The notes beneath the pieces are model-generated. The model saw only the letters and a program-made list of their open reading frames with translations, did no database searches and had not been told where the DNA came from. A program made the translations under genes and the position numbers. This document shows, in pieces, positions 43,919 to 52,171 of a stretch of DNA of 64,000 nt; positions within the stretch are counted from its first letter, which is position 1; each line of letters starts with the position of its first letter. Source of the stretch: DASZUK01 sp963745595 (GTDB lineage: Bacteria > Actinomycetota > Acidimicrobiia > Acidimicrobiales > RAAP-2); NCBI GenBank assembly GCA_963745595.1, contig CAVUYB010000010.1, positions 186,001 to 250,000 of the forward strand, written 5' to 3'.

Positions 43919-46051
43919 GTGAAGGAACCACACGACGCCGCCGGTCTCAGAGACGCCGCGGAAACCGCCCTGCAAGCTCTGGCCGGTCGAGAGGCCCGGC
44001 TCCGAGAGGACCAGTGGGAAGCGATCGTTGCCCTGGTGGCCGAGCGGCGCCGCGCCCTCGTCGTCCAACGGACGGGGTGGGGCAAGTCGGCCGTGTACTT
44101 CGTTTCGACGGCGCTCCTCCGCGCCCAGGGTGCCGGTCCGACCGTGATCATCTCGCCCCTCCTGGCGCTGATGCGCAACCAGATCGCGGCAGCCGAACGG
44201 GCGGGGATCCGCGCCGTCACCGTGAACTCCTCCAACACCGTGGAGTGGAACGAGATCTATCGCCGGGTCACCGGCGGTGAGGTCGACGTGCTGCTCGTTT
44301 CACCCGAACGGCTCAACAATCCCGACTTCCGGGACCAGGTGCTCCCCCATCTCGCCACCACCTGCGGTCTGCTCGTCGTGGACGAGGCGCATTGCATCTC
44401 GGACTGGGGCCACGACTTCCGCCCCGACTACCGGCGGCTGCGTCATCTCCTTCCCGAGCTTCCTCCGGGCACCCCAGTGCTGGCCACGACGGCGACGGCG
44501 AACACTCGGGTCGTCGAAGACGTGGCCGAGGTGCTCGGACTGGGGCGCCAGCATGGCGACGTCCTCGTCCAGCGGGGCAGCCTCGAACGTGCATCGCTCC
44601 ACCTCGCGGTGCTCCAGCTCTCCGACTACGCCCAACGCCTCGCCTGGCTGGCCGACCACCTGAGCGACTGGGAGGGGTCGGGCATCATCTACGTCCTCAC
44701 GGTGGCCGCAGCCCAAGACGTCGCCGGGTATCTGAGATCTCGGGGGCATGACGTCGTGGCCTACTCGGGCCAAGACGACGAGGCCGACCGCTTGGAAGCC
44801 GAGCAGGCTCTCCTCGACAATCGCGTCAAAGCGCTCGTGGCGACGTCGGCCCTCGGGATGGGTTTCGACAAACCGGACCTCGAATTCGTCATCCACCTTG
44901 GCGCCCCGCAATCGCCGGTCGCCTACTACCAACAGGTGGGCCGGGCCGGCCGAGCGACCGAGCGGGCCGACGTGGTCTTGATCCCGGGCGGTGACGACGA
45001 AGCAATCTGGCGGTACTTCGACAGCGTCGGGTTCCCGGCCGAGGGTCGAGTCCGGGAGGTGCTCGCTACCTTGGCCGGTTCGGGAGGCACCATGAGCACG
45101 GCGGCATTGGAATCCTCGGTCGATCTCAGCCGGTCACGACTCGACACGTTGTTGAAGGTCCTCGACGTCGACGGAGCCGTGAAACGGGTGAAGGGTGGGT
45201 GGACGGCGACCGGGCGCGATTGGGAGTACGACACCGACCGCTACGAACGAGTCCACCTGGCGCGTCGAACCGAGCAGCAGGCGATGCGGGAGTACATCGA
45301 CACCGACTCATGTCGCATGGAGTTCCTTCGCCGACAGCTGGACGATCCGGGCGCGAGACCGTGCGGGCGATGCGACAATTGCACCGGGACGACGGTCGGG
45401 TCAGGCGTCGAATCTGCCTCCGTCCTAGCGGCCCGGGACCGTCTGGCCCGCCCCGGCGTCGTCATCGAGGCCAAGAAGATGTGGCCGACGAACATGGCTG
45501 CGCTCGGCATCGACGTGAAGGGGCGGATCGGTGCACCGGAGGCGGCGGAACCTGGGCGGGCAATAGGCCGCTTGGCTGGCGTCGGCTACGGCCCCCGGCT
45601 GCGTGAGCTGGTCGGACCCGGCGCAAAGGATGCCGATGTACCCCAGGAGATCCTCGATGCGGCAGTCAACGTGCTCTCACAGTGGAAGGCGGAGTGGCCG
45701 GAACGACCAGCGGCCGTTGCCGCGGTCGGGTCAAGTCGACTCTCTCTCCTCGTAGAGAGCACCGCCAGAGAGATCGCCGACATCGGACACCTCCAGTTCC
45801 TCGGCGTCATCGAGCACGTCGGGTCCTCCTCCGGTGGCCGCACCAACAGCGCCCAGCGACTCAAGGCCGTCTGGAACGACTACGCCATCCCCCGCGACGT
45901 CGAGGCCGGGCTCCGTGATGTGGCCGGCCGCGCGGTCCTGTTGGTCGATGACTACGTGGACACCGGCTGGACCATGACCACGTTGGCCCGCATGCTTCGT
46001 CAGATCGGCGCGGGACGCGTCTATCCATTCGCGTTGGCCGTGGTCCGTTAG
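43919..46051 (+). CDS. recQ: RecQ-like DNA helicase fused to a phosphoribosyltransferase-like domain
   Basis: 710 residues. Helicase motifs: LREDQWEAIVALVAERRRAL, the Walker A variant QRTGWGKSAVYF, VVDEAHCISDWGHDFRPDY (DEAH), ATTATANTRV, ALGMGFDKPDLEFVIHLGAP and QQVGRAGRATERADVVLIPG. A zinc motif (RPCGRCDNC) follows near residue 485. The last ~170 residues replace the usual HRDC domain with a PRTase-like fold whose PRPP loop is AVLLVDDYVDTGWTMTTLAR. Similar helicase-PRTase proteins exist in other actinobacteria; what the PRTase does is unknown. GTG start. Confidence 0.9.
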   Translation: MKEPHDAAGLRDAAETALQALAGREARLREDQWEAIVALVAERRRALVVQRTGWGKSAVYFVSTALLRAQGAGPTVIISPLLALMRNQIAAAERAGIRAVTVNSSNTVEWNEIYRRVTGGEVDVLLVSPERLNNPDFRDQVLPHLATTCGLLVVDEAHCISDWGHDFRPDYRRLRHLLPELPPGTPVLATTATANTRVVEDVAEVLGLGRQHGDVLVQRGSLERASLHLAVLQLSDYAQRLAWLADHLSDWEGSGIIYVLTVAAAQDVAGYLRSRGHDVVAYSGQDDEADRLEAEQALLDNRVKALVATSALGMGFDKPDLEFVIHLGAPQSPVAYYQQVGRAGRATERADVVLIPGGDDEAIWRYFDSVGFPAEGRVREVLATLAGSGGTMSTAALESSVDLSRSRLDTLLKVLDVDGAVKRVKGGWTATGRDWEYDTDRYERVHLARRTEQQAMREYIDTDSCRMEFLRRQLDDPGARPCGRCDNCTGTTVGSGVESASVLAARDRLARPGVVIEAKKMWPTNMAALGIDVKGRIGAPEAAEPGRAIGRLAGVGYGPRLRELVGPGAKDADVPQEILDAAVNVLSQWKAEWPERPAAVAAVGSSRLSLLVESTAREIADIGHLQFLGVIEHVGSSSGGRTNSAQRLKAVWNDYAIPRDVEAGLRDVAGRAVLLVDDYVDTGWTMTTLARMLRQIGAGRVYPFALAVVR

Positions 46052-46095
46052 CCGTTCGCCCACGCCGTCGCCCACGAGTCCCTGCACCGGCGGAG

Positions 46096-47706
46096 TCAGG
46101 AGCCGGGCATCGGGTACGCGACGTCGTTCAACTCCGTCAAGGGGACCGAAGGCGCGGCCGAGGAGGCCGCGGCCTGGTAGCCGACCATCGCCGCGACGTC
46201 CTGCGCCCACATCTCCTCGTACTGTGCCTCGGTCGCGGCGATGGCGGGGGTGTTCTGCCCGAAGATGTTCGTCGCGACCAACGTCTGCAGCTGTGCCCGG
46301 TTGGCCGCCACCAGCGGCGGGGGCACCGTGGCCGCGGACGCCGTCTCGAACGCCGCGGCGGCGGCTCGGGCCCGCTGGGCGGCGTGGTCAGCCTGGGCCG
46401 CGGTCGTCGACAGCCACCCGGCGTACGGCGCGGCAGCAACCGTCGCGTAGGTCACGTCAGGACTGACACTCGGCGCCGTCGTGCCGCTGGCCCAGTCCGC
46501 TACATCGAGACCGCCCTGGCCGGTCGCCGCGGTCACGGCCGGCTCTACGGCCCCGTTCGCCGCTGGCCCGTAGACAACCAGGTTGTCGTCGTCCTGCATG
46601 GCGAGGAAGGCGTTGTGGTCGCCGCTGGTCCCGCTGGCCCACAGCGCACCGGTCGACCCGGCGCCGTACGCGACCAGGTTGCCGTCGGCCTGCATGACCA
46701 ACTCGAACGCGCCGTCGGGGCTGAGGATGAACTGACCGGCCTGGAGGGTCACCCCCTCACCGAGCACCGAGCCCCGGAAGATGTCGGTGCCGGTCTGCCA
46801 AACCACCGGTGCCCCGCCCGCCGAACCCGACATGCCGTAGAGGACGAGGTTGCCGTCGTCTTGCAGCTGCAGGCTCACGCCGCCGCGCCCGGCGGTACCA
46901 GCCGACCATTCGTCGGGCCCTCCACCCGGCGGATAGAGAACGAGGTTGCCGTCGCCCTGGAGCGTGAAGAACGAGTCCGCGAGGATCGACGCCGACTCCG
47001 TGCAGAGGGCGCAGGAGAAGAAGGCGGGGATGCCCGGGACGGAGACCAAGCTGTCACTGCCCTCCATCAGCCACCAGAGGCCGTCGGTGCCTTGCTGGTA
47101 GAGGGCGGGAGCGCCCTCGGGCGTCTCGTAGAGGCGGTACTGGCCGTTGGCCGATTGCAGGAACTGCCCGGACCAGAGGTCCTGCCCGGGCTCCAGAGCC
47201 GGGCCCTCGTCGGGTCCGACGAAATCGAGCGCCGTCCCGCTCGACCACAGCGGCGACCCGCTCGGGCCGTAGACGACGGTGTTGCCGTCGTCTTGGACCG
47301 TCACGACCGCTCCGGGATGGCCGGTCGTACCCGAGGACCACAGCGCCGAGCCCGTCGAGGAGTAGACGACCAGGTTGCCGTCGCCCTGCATGACCGACTG
47401 CGCCCCTGGGCTCCCGTCGGTCCCCGACGCCCAGAGCACGCGGCTCGCTCCGTCAACGGTGGCGTAGCCGACGAGGTTGCCGTCGAGCTGCATCGTCAGC
47501 GTGATCTGTCCCCCCGGCGACGTGACCGTCTGCCCAGGGGCGAGCACCTGACCCGGACCGAGCTGCGAGCTCCCCGGCGACCCGGTCCCCGCGCTCGCCG
47601 GCTGACCGCCGGTGGCGGTCGCGGCGGCCAGCGACTCTCCGATACCGGCGACGCTCGTCGCGACGAGCAGCACCGCGGCCAACGGTCCGGCGATGCGTTT
47701 CCTCAT
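46096..47706 (-). CDS. Secreted bulb-type lectin protein with C-terminal PPE-domain segment
   Basis: 536 residues. Signal peptide at 1-31 (MRKRIAGPLAAVLLVATSVA). Residues ~45-405 are B-lectin (mannose-binding bulb lectin) repeats with the QxDGNLVxY pattern: MQLDGNLVGY, MQGDGNLVVYSS, VQDDGNTVVYG, LQGDGNLVLYP, LQDDGNLVLYG, MQADGNLVAYG. From about 425 the sequence switches to a PPE-like segment: AAAPYAGWLSTTAAQADHAA, ATVPPPLVAANRAQL, NIFGQNTPAIAATEAQYEEM and WAQDVAAMVGY. These are core PPE motifs of mycobacteria, while the N-terminal PPE motif and WxG hairpin are missing. ATG at 47706 is chosen for the signal peptide; the frame runs 35 codons further. Likely extracellular carbohydrate-binding; role unknown. 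Confidence 0.82.
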   Translation of the reverse strand: MRKRIAGPLAAVLLVATSVAGIGESLAAATATGGQPASAGTGSPGSSQLGPGQVLAPGQTVTSPGGQITLTMQLDGNLVGYATVDGASRVLWASGTDGSPGAQSVMQGDGNLVVYSSTGSALWSSGTTGHPGAVVTVQDDGNTVVYGPSGSPLWSSGTALDFVGPDEGPALEPGQDLWSGQFLQSANGQYRLYETPEGAPALYQQGTDGLWWLMEGSDSLVSVPGIPAFFSCALCTESASILADSFFTLQGDGNLVLYPPGGGPDEWSAGTAGRGGVSLQLQDDGNLVLYGMSGSAGGAPVVWQTGTDIFRGSVLGEGVTLQAGQFILSPDGAFELVMQADGNLVAYGAGSTGALWASGTSGDHNAFLAMQDDDNLVVYGPAANGAVEPAVTAATGQGGLDVADWASGTTAPSVSPDVTYATVAAAPYAGWLSTTAAQADHAAQRARAAAAAFETASAATVPPPLVAANRAQLQTLVATNIFGQNTPAIAATEAQYEEMWAQDVAAMVGYQAAASSAAPSVPLTELNDVAYPMPGS

Positions 47707-47807
47707 CGTTCCCGGCGTCCTTCCGGCCGTTCTTCCCGACCACCGCTCGAGGACGGAGCGTAACTCCCCGACTGGCGAGCGGCCACGGAACTCCTGGGCC
47801 ACCCCGC

Positions 47808-48962
47808 TCACGTTGCGCCGGGAATTGTCCCCTGCAGCCGGGCGACCTGCTCGGTGCGGTTACGCACCAGGTCGTTGAACGCTTCGCCGGGGCCGATGTG
47901 GTCCCAGAGGGTCGGAGGGTGGAGTGTGACGTACATGGTGCGCCGGTGACCGGCGCCGGTCGGTCTGGGCGACGCGTGCATCACGTCCTGGACGTGCACG
48001 GTCACGTCGCCGGGGGCGGTGTCGATGTTCACGACCGGTACGTCGACCAGGCGGTCCTGCCATCGGTAATGCAGCACCTGGCCGTGGCTCCCGGGGACGA
48101 CCTGCAGGTTGCCGGTCGCCGCGCTGGACCCGGTGAGCTGGATGCCGATGCTGGCTCCTGGGCAGAGGATGGCGTGCCCGCCGATACCGCAGTCTTGGTG
48201 CCATGGGATGTTGGAAAGGCCGGTCGTGCTGCCCGGCACCTTGATCAGTACCGCAGCTCCCTCCATCCGGTCAGGCGCGATCTTCAGGCGGGGATCGAGG
48301 AGCGTTCCCAACCGCTGGACCCGGGGGTCGCTTTCGAGCGCGGCGAGGAACGGGGAGCGGAGGCTGGCATAGACGAGCCGGCACAGTGCTCTCGAGCCGT
48401 CCTCACTGGTGACCCACCACGACTGGTCGTCGCCCGGCCGGGCGAGGGCGGCCAGTCGATCGACTTCCCGGTTGGCCTCGTCCATCTCCTCGACGCTGAA
48501 GACGCCTTTGACGTGGAGATAGCCCATGACCCGCAACTGAGCGGCCAGCTCCGCGTCGTCGGTGCCGACGTCGAAAGTGGCAGCCGGGTCCCGACCTTCG
48601 AAGTCGACCCCGGAGGGGTCGTAGGGCGGCAGGCCGGCGTGAAGGTACCGCAGGACCGGGTCCCAATCGGCCAGCTGCTCGAACCGTCCTCGCTCGAAGG
48701 TCAGTTCGTCGCTCAGATAAAGGCCGATGAAGGTACGCACCTGGGCTACCAGGTCATCCCACGCCCGGCGATCGAGGCGCACCGCGGTGGCCCCGTGGTC
48801 GCGGCCCTCCTCGACCAGGACGGACGTCCCGGCGGCGGAGTACGTGACGACCGCGTCCTCCACGTAGAACGTGAGGCCACCGGTGGCCGACAGGCCGGCC
48901 GCCGCCTTTTGGAGCCGGCCGGGATCGACGCCGGTCGGGACTGGAGGAGCAAGCGTCACCAC
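47808..48962 (-). CDS. Phytanoyl-CoA dioxygenase (PhyH) family protein
   Basis: About 384 residues. Fe(II)/2-oxoglutarate dioxygenase with the facial triad visible as IPWHQDCGIG (His, Asp), and HVQDVMHASPRPTGAGHRRT (distal His and the 2-oxoglutarate Arg). The preceding VVPGSHGQVLHYRW is also typical. The first 120 residues (AVRLDRRAWDDLVAQVRTFI) form an extra N-terminal helical part. A GTG pair at 48962/48959 is taken as the start; the upstream frame is antisense-like. Substrate unknown. It lies upstream of the lectin gene on the same strand, 102 bases away. Confidence 0.84.
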   Translation of the reverse strand: MVTLAPPVPTGVDPGRLQKAAAGLSATGGLTFYVEDAVVTYSAAGTSVLVEEGRDHGATAVRLDRRAWDDLVAQVRTFIGLYLSDELTFERGRFEQLADWDPVLRYLHAGLPPYDPSGVDFEGRDPAATFDVGTDDAELAAQLRVMGYLHVKGVFSVEEMDEANREVDRLAALARPGDDQSWWVTSEDGSRALCRLVYASLRSPFLAALESDPRVQRLGTLLDPRLKIAPDRMEGAAVLIKVPGSTTGLSNIPWHQDCGIGGHAILCPGASIGIQLTGSSAATGNLQVVPGSHGQVLHYRWQDRLVDVPVVNIDTAPGDVTVHVQDVMHASPRPTGAGHRRTMYVTLHPPTLWDHIGPGEAFNDLVRNRTEQVARLQGTIPGAT

Positions 48963-49157
48963 CCCAGTATGCAAGGAGGGCCTGGCGTGTGCTCGACACT
49001 TCAGTCTCGACGGGACCTGATCCCCCAACACCACGCGGCCCGCCACGGCTTCCCGTTGAGCGCGTTCCAGCAACGGCTCGCGGCGTGGTGGCAGGCGCTA
49101 CTGCGTTCGCTCGGTTCCCGTGTCACCACCTGACCCGGGGCCGACCGCGAGCCGCCG

Positions 49158-49472
49158 TCAGTCCTGACGAAGCGTGTCGGTCCGGCGCTCGTCCACCCGT
49201 GATGGCGCGGTCCGGCGAGCCCGGCGGCCGGAGAACCGGACCCGCCCCTGAGCTCCACCGCTCGGGCGACGGTCGGCGGGCGAGCCGCCGGTGTCGAGCG
49301 TCCGGATCTGCATGGCCAGGGCGTCCGCGTCCGCCGGGCGGTGCCGACGGCAGTAGCACTCGGCCACCGGCTCGCCGGGCGACCCGTCGCGAGCACGAGG
49401 CTGGTAGACGACCTCCACCGATGCGGGCCGACGGCAGCGGGCGCAGAGTCCGCGTCGCACGTGCTTCTTCAT
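49158..49472 (-). CDS. Cys-rich small protein, putative zinc ribbon
   Basis: 104 residues, ATG at 49472 preceded by GAGGAGG, one of the best ribosome-binding sites in the window. The N-terminal 45 residues hold a likely zinc site: LCARCRRPASVEVVYQPR, then ECYCRRHRP (CxxC ... CxC-x2-H). The rest is basic and low-complexity, ending RVDERRTDTLRQD. No family recognised. The upstream AT-rich stretch (49500-49560) would carry its promoter. Confidence 0.6.
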   Translation of the reverse strand: MKKHVRRGLCARCRRPASVEVVYQPRARDGSPGEPVAECYCRRHRPADADALAMQIRTLDTGGSPADRRPSGGAQGRVRFSGRRARRTAPSRVDERRTDTLRQD

Positions 49473-49750
49473 GACCGGACCTCCTCGCGCCTCGATCTTT
49501 GGTGACAACGAGGTTACACCAAGATGTCCTGGTTAACCAACAGGTAACTATTCGTTCACAATATGGCATCGGCGGTAGCCCCGGTGCGTGCGCCGCGGCT
49601 GGGCACGAGCTCGACGCCAGCGGGCGCGCCGTCGTGCCGGACGCCTCGGCCTCGACACCGCCTTGGCCGCTACCATTTCCGAGCACACTCGGTCGAGCGC
49701 AGCGCCCAGACCCGACGGGGTCGAGGCGCCCCGGGCAGCAAGGGGTTGGC

Positions 49751-51139
49751 ATGGCTGGATCGGACGAGAGCTTCCACTTCGAGGGCGGCTACCCGACGCC
49801 CGAGACGGTCCAGCAGGCCTATGACGACCTGGACCTCAACCGAGCGATCCAGGCGTACCGGCTCTTCTTTCCGTCGGTGTCCGGGCTGGCCATCTTCAAA
49901 GGCAACGCCGAAGTCGGGATCGTGGAGAACGCGGTCTTCGGGACGCTCGAGACCCAGCCGGAGCACGTCGGGCTCACGCTCAACTCGGACACGCCGTACG
50001 CGCCGATCCTCCTCGATCTGCGGGCCGGGCCGATGGTGATCGAGCTGCCGCCGGGACCGCTGATCTGCATTGCCATGGACCTGAACCAGCGGTGGATCCT
50101 CGACATGGGGCTCCCGGGACCCGACGCCGGACAAGGGGGGCACCACCTCCTCCTCCCGCCGGGCTACGACGGCGAGGTCCCCGACGACTACTTCGTCGGC
50201 CGAGCGACGACCTACCGGGTCATCGCTGGCATCCGGGCCCTGCCGATCGGTGGCGACGTGACGGCGGCGGCCGAACGCCTCACCACGGTGAAGGTCCACC
50301 CGCTCCATCCCGATCCGGACTGGTCCGACCCGGCCTGGATCGACCTCACCCCGGCGCCACAGAACACGACCCCCGATCGGTGGGAGGACAACCTCGGGTA
50401 CTGGAAGGCTCTCCATGAGGTCGTGGACACCGAGCCGCCGTTCGACGGCTTCCGGACCGCCTACGGCGAGTTGGCCGCGCTCGGCATCGCCAAAGGCCAG
50501 CCCTTTTCGCCCGACGACCGGATGACGGGGATCCTGGAACGGGCAGCCAGGACCGGCAGCGCGCTGATGCGGGTCCGGTCCTTCGCCGACCGCCGTCCCG
50601 ACCGGATCGTCTGGTCCGGTAGCCAGTGGGAGTGGGCGGCGCTGCGCTTCGAGAACGGCGACTTCGACCGCCCGGACGCGGTCGACGTCGAGGCCCGGGA
50701 GAAGTGGTTCTTCCAGGCCATTGGGGCGTCGCCAGCGATGTTCCGCCGAGACACCCACGCCGGGTCGCTCTACTGGCTGGGCCTGCGGGACCGCGCCGGC
50801 GCCTACCTCGACGGAGGGCGGCACTACGCGCTCTCGGTTCCATTGCCCGTTCCCGGCAAGCTCTTCTGGTCGGTGACCGTCTACGACGCCACCACCCGCA
50901 GCCAGGTCCAGGCTGATCAGGGCAAGGCCGTCCTCAGCTCGCTCTTCGACTTCGCCGACGCGGCCGGCGCGATCTCGGTCGACCTCTACTTCGGGCCCAC
51001 CGAACCCGAAGGGCACGATGGACGGTGGCTCCAGACGGTCCCCGGCGCGGGGTGGTTCGTCTACTTCCGCATCTACGGTCCGGAGGAGCCCGCGTTCGAC
51101 GGCTCTTGGCAACTGCCGGACTTCGTCCCCGCCGACTGA
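49751..51139 (+). CDS. DUF1254/DUF1214 domain protein
   Basis: 462 residues. DUF1254 occupies about 35-165 (NRAIQAYRLFFPSVSGLAIF, LNSDTPYAPILLDLRAGPMV, ELPPGPLICIAMDLNQRW) and DUF1214 about 345-455 (GGRHYALSVPLPVPGKLFWS, VTVYDATTRSQVQADQGKAV, WFVYFRIYGPEEPAFDGSWQ). The pair is common in soil bacteria; no reaction is established. No signal peptide, although many relatives are exported. ATG at 49751 opens nine residues before the first conserved block. Confidence 0.85.
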   Translation: MAGSDESFHFEGGYPTPETVQQAYDDLDLNRAIQAYRLFFPSVSGLAIFKGNAEVGIVENAVFGTLETQPEHVGLTLNSDTPYAPILLDLRAGPMVIELPPGPLICIAMDLNQRWILDMGLPGPDAGQGGHHLLLPPGYDGEVPDDYFVGRATTYRVIAGIRALPIGGDVTAAAERLTTVKVHPLHPDPDWSDPAWIDLTPAPQNTTPDRWEDNLGYWKALHEVVDTEPPFDGFRTAYGELAALGIAKGQPFSPDDRMTGILERAARTGSALMRVRSFADRRPDRIVWSGSQWEWAALRFENGDFDRPDAVDVEAREKWFFQAIGASPAMFRRDTHAGSLYWLGLRDRAGAYLDGGRHYALSVPLPVPGKLFWSVTVYDATTRSQVQADQGKAVLSSLFDFADAAGAISVDLYFGPTEPEGHDGRWLQTVPGAGWFVYFRIYGPEEPAFDGSWQLPDFVPAD

Positions 51140-51184
51140 CGCGGCGGCCGATGAGTCCCGTCGCCACCGATCGTCGGTACTGAT

Positions 51185-51724
51185 ATGACGACGACGCCAT
51201 CTCGAACGAAGAACCTCGCCGACCGGTACGACCTCGCCCTACTCGATTGGGCGGACGTCCGGCGGACGCTCGAGGCCAACCTGACCCAGGGGCCGAACAC
51301 CGGTGGCCCCGACCATCACACCTTTTGGTTGTCGACGGTCGACGGCGACGGCCGGCCCCACATGACCGCGGTCGGCGCCTTCTGGGTCGACGGCCGCTAC
51401 TACTTCTGCGGCAGTCCGCGGTCGCGCAAGATCAAGAACATCGAGCGCGACCCGCGCTGCGCGTTCGGCATCGCTATCCACGGCTACGACGTGGCCCTCG
51501 AGGGGCGGGCGGTCCGCGTCGCCGACGACGCTCGGCTGCCGCGCCTCGCCGAAGTGTTCGCCGAAGGCGGCTGGGCACCGACCGTGGCCGATGGCGGCTT
51601 CACCCACGAGTACAGCGCGCCGAGCGCCGGTCCGCCGCCGTGGTATGTCTACGAGTTCACGTCCGAAGACGTCTTCGCTCTCGCCACCCAGGAACCGGGC
51701 GGCGCGACGCGGTGGACCTTCTGA
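51185..51724 (+). CDS. Pyridoxamine 5'-phosphate oxidase-like protein
   Basis: 179-residue split-barrel flavin protein. HTFWLSTVDGDGRPHMTAVG, FWVDGRYYFCGSPRSRKIKN and IERDPRCAFGIAIHGYDVAL follow the PPOX pattern, where the basic KIKNIERDP segment binds the phosphate of FMN or F420. The 3' end is convergent with arsR 17 bases away. Substrate unknown. Confidence 0.87.
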   Translation: MTTTPSRTKNLADRYDLALLDWADVRRTLEANLTQGPNTGGPDHHTFWLSTVDGDGRPHMTAVGAFWVDGRYYFCGSPRSRKIKNIERDPRCAFGIAIHGYDVALEGRAVRVADDARLPRLAEVFAEGGWAPTVADGGFTHEYSAPSAGPPPWYVYEFTSEDVFALATQEPGGATRWTF

Positions 51725-51740
51725 CGACTCGGACGCCGGC

Positions 51741-52088
51741 CTACTCGCCCAGCGCGCTCCGCACCGCGGCCAACCGATCCGAATTCACTCGCCACCACGT
51801 CCACCGGCCGCGCTTCTCCCCCACCAAGAGCCCGGCTTCCACCAGAACCCGGGTGTGGTGGGAGACGGTGGGTTGGCTCTTGCCGAGCGGCGCTTCCAGG
51901 TCGCAGGAGCAGACCTCCGGCTGCGCGGCGACCAGCGACAGGAGACGGAGGCGGACCGGATCGGCGAGAGCACCGAGCACCCGGGCCAGCTCGACGGCCT
52001 CGGCCTCGGCCAGCGGGGAATCGACCACCGACCCGCAGCACAGACCGTCGTCCCCGACCGGGGCCCCCCGCACTTTCGTCTGTGCCAT
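51741..52088 (-). CDS. arsR: ArsR-family metalloregulator
   Basis: 115-residue winged-helix repressor: LGALADPVRLRLLSLVAAQP, then EVCSCDLEAPLGKSQPTVSH with the CxC arsenite-binding pair at the recognition-helix edge (an ELCVCDL variant) and HHTRVLVEAGLLVGEKRG. Two further cysteines (GLCCGSVV) near residue 17 could be the third ligand. ATG at 52088 is preceded by GGAGAG; in-frame starts at 52106 and 52112 (TTG) are possible. Divergent from arsI; arsenite binding should derepress the cassette. Confidence 0.92.
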   Translation of the reverse strand: MAQTKVRGAPVGDDGLCCGSVVDSPLAEAEAVELARVLGALADPVRLRLLSLVAAQPEVCSCDLEAPLGKSQPTVSHHTRVLVEAGLLVGEKRGRWTWWRVNSDRLAAVRSALGE

Positions 52089-52099
52089 GGCTCTCCATT

Positions 52100-52165
52100 C
52101 AGACATTGACAACTATCGATATGTCATGCAGACTCCAAATCGACGATTATCAATCTATCAGGAGT
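52100..52165. promoter_or_regulatory. arsR-arsI intergenic promoter/operator region
   Basis: Conspicuously AT-rich island between the divergent genes. It contains a perfect 8-base palindrome TATCGATA (52114-52121) flanked by GACA/TGTC, a TTGACA hexamer at 52106-52111 and a second AT element TTATCAATCTATCAGG; AGGAG at 52160-52164 is the arsI ribosome-binding site. Placement fits an ArsR operator. Confidence 0.6.
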
Positions 52166-52171
52166 CGCCCC

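Noticed and set aside
43372..46051. Defence island around RecQ
   Set aside because: RecQ-PRTase proteins are common housekeeping genes in actinobacteria, and no nuclease, methylase, recombinase or known defence partner is adjacent.
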